Assembly: GCA_002407845.1 (NCBI GenBank)
Contig: DHPK01000006.1
Location: forward strand, 22,734 to 36,563
Direction: 5' to 3'
Origin: Leptolinea sp. UBA5366
GTDB taxonomy: Bacteria; Chloroflexota; Anaerolineae; Anaerolineales; Anaerolineaceae
DNA length: 13,830 nt
Shown: one piece after another, positions 7,264 through 13,830 of the stretch
How positions within the stretch are numbered: position 1 is the first letter of the stretch
Layout of the letters: every line of letters starts with the position of its first letter
Translations under genes and position numbers: made by a program
Notes under the pieces: generated by a model
What the model was told of the DNA's origin: nothing
The model's database searches: none
What the model saw: the letters and a program-made list of their open reading frames with translations, nothing else

Positions 7264-9585
7264 TTAACTGAAATAAGCCGTCGATTTACCGCTTTCCTGA
7301 TTGAATGCAATATTGAGGTGATTAAAGTTGTGATAGCCTTGAACCGGCAAGATTTTAATCGCCTTTTCAATTCCGTCCATCTCCAGCCAATTCTGAATCA
7401 GATTCGGCTGTGATTGGATGAATTCGCGGTCAAAATGGCTGCTCTCACGCTGCAGATTCAGACTTAATACATAAATTCCGGCTTCGACCAAATTTTGGAA
7501 AAATTGCGATCCGGCTGGCGGATCAGAGCTTTTTCCGGTTCCTGAATCTGAAATCTCGGCAATTGCCAGCGTGTTTGAAATATCGCCGTAATGGATCGGA
7601 ATGCCGTTTCTGGGATCGCTTGTCCCAAACCGGTCGGCACTGGCAAAGATGAATTTTTCATCAGCCAGCGCTTTGTTCAGCTCGCGGATGATCTTTGCAG
7701 CGCGGTCGGCGTCATAGCCGGAAATTTTCGCAAGTTCCTGTGCATCCACCCAGACGACATAATCAATTCCGCTCAGCAGACCATTCTGAACATAAAGATC
7801 GGTCTCCATTAAGATTTGGTCATCCTGGATGTTCTCAAAGATCCACTTTTCTTTCATCTTGCGGGAGATGATCAGCGGGCGGCACTTGTCGATTTGGACG
7901 AGGAAAGTCGGCGTAGTCTGATCCGTTAGGTTGATGATGATGGTGAACTCGATCAGAATTGGATGTTTATATGCCTTTTCGAGCGTAAATAATATGTCCC
8001 GCATCAACTTGGTGAAGTTGCTTTTTCGCACCAGCTCATTGAAATTAATCACATAACGGTCTAATTCAATGCCGCGGACGACTGGCTGCAGCAGTCCGTC
8101 TTTGTAAGCCTGAACCATCCAGGGGAACAAAGAATATTTTTCATTGATGATATCGAGGATGTCAAGCGAATCAAACTGGTTGGTTTTCAGGTTGATGACG
8201 TCAATTTGATCCTGTGAAAATTCAGGCTCATCGACCGAAAAAACTGAGCGGATGCGGTTCGGGTCATTGAGCAGGACGATCTGAGGAAAATCAGAATCAC
8301 AGCGGCGGATCGAGCGCGTTCCGAGTCCGCATACCAGCCGCAGATACCCCTCATCTTCAAGATAGGGCTGTTTGTTCCCTTGCCAGATGAAAGGACTTTT
8401 GCTTGATCCCACGCCCGAAATGTCGGGGAACAGATAGTTGCCCTGTTTATTGCCGGTGATCACCTGGATGAGAATGCCCATGCTTTCCGGAAAGTCAATC
8501 AGTCCATTTCGCAGCCGATAGGTCAGCACGCGCGGATCAAAGACGCTGGCGTAAATTTCGCGGATTGCCAGCAGTAGCGCTTCCAGCCCTTCATCGACTG
8601 AACCCTGATTGGGAACGATGTGGCTGTTGTACAAGCCGCTCAGCGAGTCGTTGAATCCATCTTCCAGCAAACTGGAAGAGCGCACGATGAACGGTTTGCC
8701 CCTAAATTCATTGATCACTTGCTCGAGACTCTCGGTGATTTCTTTCGGGAAACTGGCGTTCAGGAAAAAATTTCTGATTGATTCAAACTGGGTCCAATAA
8801 TTGCTTTCATCATCGTAACGCAGGTCAATCAGATCGAGTTTATCGTTGATCGAAAGAAATGAATAAAATTCATCCGATCCGACAAAATAGGACTCTTTGG
8901 AAGTTGCCGAACTGCGGATTTCTTCGTCTTCCGCTGTCTGAAGGATTCGGTTTGCCAGCAGCATTCCGGCTGTCTTGCCGCCTAGACTGCCTTTGCCGAT
9001 CCGCTTCTTGTTAATTTCGATTAAGTCTTGGATTGAAAAATAGTTCTTTGCAATTTCAACGTAAGGCAGCTGTTCACTCAGCAGTCTGCGGATGATCATG
9101 ACCTTGGCGCCCATCAGCTTCGGCTGGTACTGCTGTTTTTCAGCGGCAGACATCCGTTCAATCACCAGCGCCTGATCAAAAATCGTGTCGATCGATGCGA
9201 ATTCAAGGTTGTGCCACATGAACAGCGGCTGCTTGTCAACCGTTTTATAGTGGACAACATCACTCACAATGGTTTTGAACACTTCGAGCGGGTAATGGCG
9301 TGAAAATTCGAGGCAGATTAGCTGCGAGCGGACGCGTTGGAGGCGGATTTCCCAGGTGTTCGGACCTTCCTGCGCGAATGGGTTGTTCAACCCTTCACGG
9401 CGCTGGGACATCAACGCGAAATCACGCACGCGTTCTTCGAACTCGGTGAAAGTTGTCAAGCCGTCCTGAACCAGCAGCTTGAACATTGCTTCGATTATTC
9501 TGTCTTGTAAAATAGGATATTCTGCCAGATTTGTCTGGATTGTAAACAACACATTCGCGGGTAATGGGCTGTTGTTCGGCGTCAT
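7264..9585 (-). CDS. PEP/pyruvate-binding (PPDK N-terminal) domain protein, role unknown
   Basis: A 773-residue cytoplasmic protein with the ATP-grasp-like N-terminal domain of PEP synthase and pyruvate phosphate dikinase. The domain begins at GKGSLGGKTAGM (198-209) and contains FIVRSSSLLEDGFNDSLSG (299-317), the nucleotide-binding loop. I find neither the phosphohistidine swivel motif (GGxTSHA type) nor a PEP/pyruvate barrel, so it cannot be a complete PEP synthase. The first 190 residues are a helical region I do not recognise. The C-terminal part has GTSDPRNGIPIHYGDIS and SQFFQNLVEAGIYVLS, motifs also seen, as I recall, in large PPDK-like proteins of unknown role. It starts 15 bases after the dnaN stop on the same strand, so the two are probably co-transcribed. 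No strong ribosome site precedes the ATG. Its stop is one base from the stop of the opposing gene. Confidence 0.8.
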   Translation of the reverse strand: MTPNNSPLPANVLFTIQTNLAEYPILQDRIIEAMFKLLVQDGLTTFTEFEERVRDFALMSQRREGLNNPFAQEGPNTWEIRLQRVRSQLICLEFSRHYPLEVFKTIVSDVVHYKTVDKQPLFMWHNLEFASIDTIFDQALVIERMSAAEKQQYQPKLMGAKVMIIRRLLSEQLPYVEIAKNYFSIQDLIEINKKRIGKGSLGGKTAGMLLANRILQTAEDEEIRSSATSKESYFVGSDEFYSFLSINDKLDLIDLRYDDESNYWTQFESIRNFFLNASFPKEITESLEQVINEFRGKPFIVRSSSLLEDGFNDSLSGLYNSHIVPNQGSVDEGLEALLLAIREIYASVFDPRVLTYRLRNGLIDFPESMGILIQVITGNKQGNYLFPDISGVGSSKSPFIWQGNKQPYLEDEGYLRLVCGLGTRSIRRCDSDFPQIVLLNDPNRIRSVFSVDEPEFSQDQIDVINLKTNQFDSLDILDIINEKYSLFPWMVQAYKDGLLQPVVRGIELDRYVINFNELVRKSNFTKLMRDILFTLEKAYKHPILIEFTIIINLTDQTTPTFLVQIDKCRPLIISRKMKEKWIFENIQDDQILMETDLYVQNGLLSGIDYVVWVDAQELAKISGYDADRAAKIIRELNKALADEKFIFASADRFGTSDPRNGIPIHYGDISNTLAIAEISDSGTGKSSDPPAGSQFFQNLVEAGIYVLSLNLQRESSHFDREFIQSQPNLIQNWLEMDGIEKAIKILPVQGYHNFNHLNIAFNQESGKSTAYFS

Positions 9586-9600
9586 AACGATGGCAACTGC

Positions 9601-10731
9601 CTATCCAAGATGCATCGGCATAATGACATATTGGAATTCATTTTCATTGTCCAAGGGGACGATCAAACCGGGTGAAACGTTGGTGTTCGTCCGCAATGAA
9701 ACATTTGGAGAGGTGATGACGTCCAGAACGTCCTTTAGAAATCGAACGTTGAACGCGATTTGGAGGTCATTCCCATCGACATTGGCTTCAACAAAATTCT
9801 CGTAAAAGCCGGTTTCTTCTGATTGCGCCGTGATTTGAATCTTCCCCATCCCGTTTTCTTCGCCGGTGATGTGCAGCCGGGTCAGATATTTGCTGTCGCG
9901 CGCAATGATCATCGCCTGAGAGCAGGCTTTCTGGAGCGCTGCCGTGGAAACGACCGTTGTGGTCTGGAATGACTTCGGCACGATCGCTTTGTAATCGACG
10001 TAGTTTCCGGCGATGGTCTGCGAGGCGAGATCCAGATGCGGCAGGTGGAAAATCACCTGGCTGCGGCTGGGTGAAAGCGCCATCATGATCTGTTTGTTTG
10101 CATCAGTCGTGATCCGCACCAGTTCAACCAGTGTTCTGGCTGGGATGATTGCTGAAAGCGGTTCGGAAAAAGTGTTTTCGAGCGTTGATTTTCGAACGGC
10201 AATCCGGAATCCGTCGGTAGCGACCATGGTCATAGTCTTGTCGATGACCGTCAGATAAACTCCCTGTAAAATCGGGCGGGTGTCGTCTGAGGAAGCTGCA
10301 AAAGCAACTTGCTGGATCATTTTTCGCATTTCGGCTGCATTGAACGTTACAGCTTCTTCCTCTTCGAAAACTGGCATGGGCGGGAATTCGTTTGCATCGA
10401 TCCCCTTTATTTCGGTCACGACCTGCATGCAGTGCACAGCGAGCGTTTGGGTTTTCTCATCCAGTTTCAGCTGAACCGTGCTGTCGGGCAACGTATTGAC
10501 GAGGTCGATCAGCAGTTTCGCCGGGACGGTGACAGCGCCTTCCTCCGCGATTTCTGCGGGAATTCGATAATTGATCCCCATTTCGAGGTTGGTCGCCGAC
10601 AGCCTGAGCTGCCCGTCTTCAGTGGTAATCAGAATATTGACTAAAATCGCCAGCGTACTTTTGGATGCCACAGCATGGGATACAACGCTGAGCGCTTGTG
10701 CGAGATTCGATTGGGATACGGAGACGTTCAT
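9601..10731 (-). CDS. dnaN: DNA polymerase III sliding clamp (beta subunit)
   Basis: DnaN forms a ring around DNA that tethers DNA polymerase III and other repair and replication proteins. The 376-residue reading starts at MNVSVSQSNLAQAL. GGAG at 10739-10742 lies 7 bases before this ATG. The frame stays open upstream to 10776, but those extra 15 residues overlap the promoter and have no family match. Recognisable parts are SVVSHAVASKSTLAILVNIL in the first clamp fold, KGIDANEFPPMP at its end, FAASSDDTRPILQGV and MVATDGFRIAV in the second, and the C-terminal YVIMPMHL. The usual neighbours dnaA and recF are absent. Upstream on the same strand lies azlD and downstream the PEP/pyruvate-binding protein. 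The wording resembles Chloroflexota clamps, a weak taxonomic hint. Confidence 0.96.
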   Translation of the reverse strand: MNVSVSQSNLAQALSVVSHAVASKSTLAILVNILITTEDGQLRLSATNLEMGINYRIPAEIAEEGAVTVPAKLLIDLVNTLPDSTVQLKLDEKTQTLAVHCMQVVTEIKGIDANEFPPMPVFEEEEAVTFNAAEMRKMIQQVAFAASSDDTRPILQGVYLTVIDKTMTMVATDGFRIAVRKSTLENTFSEPLSAIIPARTLVELVRITTDANKQIMMALSPSRSQVIFHLPHLDLASQTIAGNYVDYKAIVPKSFQTTTVVSTAALQKACSQAMIIARDSKYLTRLHITGEENGMGKIQITAQSEETGFYENFVEANVDGNDLQIAFNVRFLKDVLDVITSPNVSLRTNTNVSPGLIVPLDNENEFQYVIMPMHLG

Positions 10732-10766
10732 TGTGCAACTCCAGCAATAGTGTTTATGGTCATAAA

Positions 10767-10793
10767 AGTATACCACTTTCCATTATTTGTCAA
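10767..10793 (-). promoter_or_regulatory. Promoter of dnaN
   Basis: On the minus strand a perfect -35 TTGACA (10788-10793) is followed by TATACT (10767-10772), five of six matches. The spacer is only 15 bases, shorter than the usual 17. The predicted leader is about 30 bases. It lies between azlD and dnaN, so dnaN need not depend on azlCD transcription. Confidence 0.6.
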
Positions 10794-10821
10794 AAAAGGA
10801 ATGATGTTCAGACAAGTGCCT

Positions 10822-11166
10822 TTAGAAGGGCAGGGAAAATGGAAAACCGGACTGAATCATCGCCATATATAAGATTGTTCCCCCGCCGATGCTCAGGAAG
10901 AGGTTGTGGCGCCAACGATGGATCAGCACCACGAACAAGAACCCGATCACTTCGGGAATGGCATAGGGGCGGCTGACAAACGTGACGTGTCTGAAACAAT
11001 AGACGACCAACATCCCGATGGCAGCCATCGGCAGCACCACCCCTAAATAGGTGATAAATGGCGGTGGCTCTTTTTTCCCGGGGAATAAGATAAACGGGAA
11101 TGCGCGGGTGAAGATCGTTCCTGCCACGATCACAGCAATTGTCAGAGAAATTTCAAGCGTGCTCAT
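10822..11166 (-). CDS. azlD: Branched-chain amino acid exporter, small subunit AzlD
   Basis: The small membrane partner of AzlC; together they export branched-chain amino acids and analogues such as 4-azaleucine. The 114 residues contain about four hydrophobic segments: near 5-28, 39-57, 70-83 and 91-108. The family mark TRAFPFILFPG (20-30) is present. Its start overlaps the end of azlC by 14 bases, and AAGGA lies 6 bases before the ATG, so the pair is probably translated together. No convincing terminator follows: only AAGG and CCTT with a long loop before a T-run, in front of the dnaN promoter. Confidence 0.9.
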   Translation of the reverse strand: MSTLEISLTIAVIVAGTIFTRAFPFILFPGKKEPPPFITYLGVVLPMAAIGMLVVYCFRHVTFVSRPYAIPEVIGFLFVVLIHRWRHNLFLSIGGGTILYMAMIQSGFPFSLPF

Positions 11167-11854
11167 TCAAATTCCTTTGCTCAATTGGTCTGCGGAACAG
11201 CGATAGCAGCAAGATGATGCCGATCATCGCCGGGATGATGAACTTGTCCGCGCCAAAAACCAGGATCGATAAAATGGATGTGATGATTCCGATCAGAACC
11301 GGCAGATGATTGCGCGTCTTTTCCCATTGTTCAATCATGATGACGATAAACAGGGCTGTCATGACAAAGTCGATTCCAGCCGAGTTAAACTGGATGATCG
11401 AAGCCCCGAGGGCGCCGAGCGTGCAGCCCAGAACCCAATAAACTTGGTCCAGCAGGGCGATAAAAAAGTAGAACCAATCTGCATTGACATCCGCAGGCGC
11501 ATCGACCCCGCAGAAGACCGAGTAAGTCTCATCCGTCAGTGCGAAGATCATGTAAGGCTTTTTCTTGCCCATTGACTGAAAACGTGAGAGCATCGAGAAT
11601 CCGTAAAATAGATGGCGGGCGTTGACGGTAAGGGTCAAGATGAAAGTGCTGAGCGGGTTGAATGCTGAAACCAGCAAGTCGACTGCCACGAACTGCATCG
11701 ACCCGGCAAAGATGAAAACCGCCATGATTGTTGCCCACCACCAGGCAAATCCCTTGCTAGTTAAAAGGATTCCGAACCCGATCCCAAGGAAGATATAGCC
11801 GATCATGACTGGCAGAGTGTATGGAAATGCAGCTCGCAACGCTTTACGCTTCAC
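11153..11854 (-). CDS. azlC: Branched-chain amino acid exporter, large subunit AzlC
   Basis: The large subunit of the AzlCD exporter in the cytoplasmic membrane. The 233-residue reading has seven or so hydrophobic segments. AzlC marks are FAGSMQFVAVDLL and NARHLFYGFSML, with ALTDETYSVF in the loop after them. I chose GTG at 11854 because AAAGGA lies about 9 bases upstream and KRKALRAAFPYTLPVMIGY is a typical N-terminus. The frame stays open to a TTG at 11935, but that longer start has no ribosome site and adds a non-hydrophobic tail unlike the family. AzlD overlaps its 3' end. The promoter is unclear: TATAAA at 11903-11908 is a possible -10 without a fitting -35. Confidence 0.9.
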   Translation of the reverse strand: MKRKALRAAFPYTLPVMIGYIFLGIGFGILLTSKGFAWWWATIMAVFIFAGSMQFVAVDLLVSAFNPLSTFILTLTVNARHLFYGFSMLSRFQSMGKKKPYMIFALTDETYSVFCGVDAPADVNADWFYFFIALLDQVYWVLGCTLGALGASIIQFNSAGIDFVMTALFIVIMIEQWEKTRNHLPVLIGIITSILSILVFGADKFIIPAMIGIILLLSLFRRPIEQRNLNEHA

Positions 11855-11978
11855 TTTGATGAATCCTTTCAATGAACGGAAAATTTTTATCTGAAGATGT
11901 ATTTTATAAGATGAACTTTGGTGAGGCAGGTACAATAAAAAATAAAGATGACAGAATCGCCTTTTCGGGAGCTGATCC

Positions 11979-11987
11979 TGTTATAAA
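11979..11987 (+). promoter_or_regulatory. Extended -10 promoter of dsdA
   Basis: TGTTATAAA carries the TGN extension and TATAAA (11982-11987). The predicted start near 11994 leaves a leader of about 17 bases before the dsdA ATG. No clear -35 is visible. Confidence 0.4.
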
Positions 11988-12010
11988 GCTTTTAGAAAAG
12001 AGAAAAACTG

Positions 12011-13327
12011 ATGCCTGCAGATCAAGCAATTTTTCAGCAGCTGGGTTCGTGGAAAGAGAAACTGCAAAGGTACGAACCCTTTTATTGGGCGAATCCTCAT
12101 TATCAGGAACCGTCCGGGTCGCGCTTTTCTTTCGAAGATGTGCTTGATGCAGAAGCCCGGTTAAATCGATTCAAGCCTTTCCTGTCAGCGGCATTTCCTG
12201 ATAGCGGATTGCAAGACGGCTTGATCGAAAGTCCGCTGGTTGAAATACCTAGCATGAGAGAGGTGCTCGCACGGCGCTTAAGAATCAGGCTTCCTGCTGA
12301 AGATCAGCTGCTGTTGAAATGCGACCATGCGCTGCCAATTTCCGGATCGATTAAAGCCCGCGGCGGCATCTATGAAGTGCTCAAATATGCCGAAAAGCTG
12401 GCATTGGAAGATGGCTGGCTGAGTCTTGATCAGGATTACAGCCGATTGGCTGAAGCAAAAGCCCGTCAGTTTTTTTCTCAGTTCCGCCTGGTTGCCGGAT
12501 CAACCGGAAATCTTGGGCTCAGTATCGGGATCATCGGCAGAGCGCTTGGCTTTGGCGTTGACATTCACATGTCAGCGGATGCCCGGGCATGGAAAAAGGA
12601 TAAGCTGCGCTCCATCGGCGTGACAGTTCATGAGCACACGGGAGATTTCAGCGCCGCTGTAACGCTGGGGCGCCGGCAGGCATTGAGCCAGCTGAATACT
12701 CATTTCATTGATGATGAAAATTCAGCCGATCTATTTTTTGGGTATTCGGTTGCAGCGGTCAGGCTGAAAAGCCAGTTGGAACAGCTTGGCAGGGTTGTTG
12801 ATGAGACCCATCCGCTGATTGTTTATCTGCCCTGCGGAGTCGGTGGCGGACCGGGCGGAATCACATTCGGACTGAAGCAAATTTTTGGCAATGCGGTTCA
12901 TTGCGTGATTGCCGAACCAGCCCATGCGCCGGCAATGATGGTGGGGCTGATGATTGGCGGACAAATCCCGATTGCGGTTCAGGACATCGGTCTGGACGGT
13001 GTGACTGCAGCTGACGGATTGGCGGTCGGCTGCGCGTCAGCGTTCGTTCGCAATGAAATTGCATCGTTGGTCAGCGGCTGTTACACGGTGACGGATGAGG
13101 AGCTGTTCCGCTATTTGGCTTTGTTATCCCAATCAGAATCCATTCAGATCGAACCGTCCGCGTGTGCGGGCTTCGGCGGATTGAAATATCGGCAGGAGAT
13201 CTTGCCTGAGCAGTTCGAATCAGCGGTGCATCTGGTTTGGTCGACTGGCGGCAATATGGTGCCTGAGGGGGAAATGAGCGCCTACCTCAGCCGGGGGAAC
13301 TTTCTTCTGGAAAAATTCGTATCATAA
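12011..13327 (+). CDS. dsdA: D-serine dehydratase (D-serine ammonia-lyase)
   Basis: A cytoplasmic PLP enzyme that converts D-serine to pyruvate and ammonia, for detoxification or for carbon and nitrogen use. Its 438 residues match the usual length of about 440. The PLP lysine is Lys115 in SGSIKARGG, the phosphate-side motif is GSTGNLGLS (163-171), and the glycine-rich loop is GVGGGPGG (276-283). Near the end EPSACAGFGG and WSTGGNMVP complete the fold-type II pattern of DsdA. The N-terminal part with FYWANPHY (24-31) is also typical. The ATG at 12011 has only a weak purine-rich AGAG upstream. No dsdC regulator or dsdX transporter is adjacent. The divergent neighbour is the AzlCD exporter and the downstream gene encodes an exported protein. 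Confidence 0.95.
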   Translation: MPADQAIFQQLGSWKEKLQRYEPFYWANPHYQEPSGSRFSFEDVLDAEARLNRFKPFLSAAFPDSGLQDGLIESPLVEIPSMREVLARRLRIRLPAEDQLLLKCDHALPISGSIKARGGIYEVLKYAEKLALEDGWLSLDQDYSRLAEAKARQFFSQFRLVAGSTGNLGLSIGIIGRALGFGVDIHMSADARAWKKDKLRSIGVTVHEHTGDFSAAVTLGRRQALSQLNTHFIDDENSADLFFGYSVAAVRLKSQLEQLGRVVDETHPLIVYLPCGVGGGPGGITFGLKQIFGNAVHCVIAEPAHAPAMMVGLMIGGQIPIAVQDIGLDGVTAADGLAVGCASAFVRNEIASLVSGCYTVTDEELFRYLALLSQSESIQIEPSACAGFGGLKYRQEILPEQFESAVHLVWSTGGNMVPEGEMSAYLSRGNFLLEKFVS

Positions 13328-13360
13328 GAAGCTGACATTGTCAGAGAAAGGAATTTTGAT

Positions 13361-13774
13361 ATGAAGAACAGAAAAATCTCAATCTTTACGATTCTAATTT
13401 TAGTGGCGGTCTTTTTTATGATCAACACTTTTCAGGTTTCAGCGGCACAAAAGATTTGGCCGCCCTCCCATTATCTCGGGACGCTGCGGGAGTACATGAA
13501 TGATATTCAGCGGCTTCCTGACAAAATGAATACCGCTATCTGCGAAAAGAATGATGCTGAATACAAGGCAAATTATCAGCTGCTGGTGAAGCGTATTTCG
13601 GACGTTGAATGGCTCATGGAAGAGATGGAGCTGAAAAACACCATGAATCTGCAGCGGATCATCACGACATTTATCAATAATAAAGAGTGCGGGGTCGGTA
13701 AAATCGCAACCAGTTATGCGGACACCGCGCGGGAAAAACTGCAGCTGGAACTGGATAAATCCGGGCTCGAATAA
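13361..13774 (+). CDS. Small exported protein of unknown function
   Basis: I do not recognise this 137-residue protein. It begins with a clear signal peptide: basic MKNRK, a hydrophobic stretch at 7-24, and a likely signal-peptidase I site after VSA (28) or SAA (29). There is no lipobox cysteine at the site. The mature part of about 108 residues is charged and probably mostly helical. Its two cysteines, Cys61 and Cys110, could form a disulfide outside the membrane. AAAGGA stands 8 bases before the ATG, a good ribosome site. It starts 33 bases after dsdA with no terminator between, so co-transcription is likely, but no functional link can be shown. Confidence 0.75.
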   Translation: MKNRKISIFTILILVAVFFMINTFQVSAAQKIWPPSHYLGTLREYMNDIQRLPDKMNTAICEKNDAEYKANYQLLVKRISDVEWLMEEMELKNTMNLQRIITTFINNKECGVGKIATSYADTAREKLQLELDKSGLE

Positions 13775-13830
13775 CCAAATCCTTTAGAGAACAAACCGCA
13801 CAGCGAGACGGGGCTGATCAACTGCCCGAA

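Noticed and set aside
7264..9585. Complete PEP synthase or pyruvate phosphate dikinase
   Set aside because: Only the N-terminal ATP-binding domain is seen; the phosphohistidine and PEP-binding domains are missing.
10732..10776. Longer dnaN start at 10776
   Set aside because: The added residues do not match the family and overlap the predicted promoter, while the ATG at 10731 has a good ribosome site.
11855..11935. Longer azlC start at a TTG at 11935
   Set aside because: It has no ribosome site, and the GTG at 11854 has AAAGGA and a typical AzlC N-terminus.
13332..13344. CTGACATTGTCAG as a terminator after dsdA
   Set aside because: As RNA the stem is only about 4-6 bp and no T-run follows, so it is at most a small palindrome between dsdA and the exported-protein gene.

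Overview
The window comes from a bacterial chromosome, probably an anaerobe. It carries two molybdenum hydroxylases of the xanthine dehydrogenase family, and one resembles the fused family found beside selenium-dependent molybdenum hydroxylase genes. The DnaN sequence and the PEP/pyruvate-binding protein next to it remind me of Anaerolineae (Chloroflexota). That placement is pattern memory, not a search. I see no rRNA, tRNA, CRISPR array, insertion sequence, integrase or attachment site.

Positions 1-6100 hold purine-type hydroxylases. A fused [2Fe-2S]/molybdopterin enzyme is read on the minus strand from 2287 and runs off the left edge. A three-subunit enzyme is read on the plus strand as Mo subunit, [2Fe-2S] subunit and FAD subunit (2644-6049), with overlapping genes and a clear terminator at 6071-6100. 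The 356-base gap between them has a strong plus promoter, a probable minus promoter, a palindrome and a spaced direct repeat between the promoters, and a hairpin at the predicted 5' end of each transcript. This is the most interesting part of the window. Both catalytic chains keep the Glu and Arg that bind the purine in mammalian xanthine oxidase, so purines are the likeliest substrates.

Positions 6213-7262 hold an orphan AIR-synthase-like (PurM/HypE superfamily) protein of unknown role with its own promoter. It meets the next gene tail to tail with one base between the stop codons.

Positions 7264-11854 are read on the minus strand: azlC and azlD (branched-chain amino acid exporter), then dnaN (replication sliding clamp) with its own promoter, then a protein with a lone PEP-synthase-type ATP-binding domain starting 15 bases after dnaN ends.

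Positions 11982-13774 are read on the plus strand: D-serine dehydratase (dsdA) and a small exported protein of unknown function. The purine hydroxylases and dsdA suggest nitrogen recovery from purines and amino acids, but nothing in the sequence ties the blocks into one pathway. I did not find a clearly new multi-gene system. The best leads are the divergent control region, a short frame overlapping the xdhA start, the AIR-synthase-like orphan and the dnaN partner gene.
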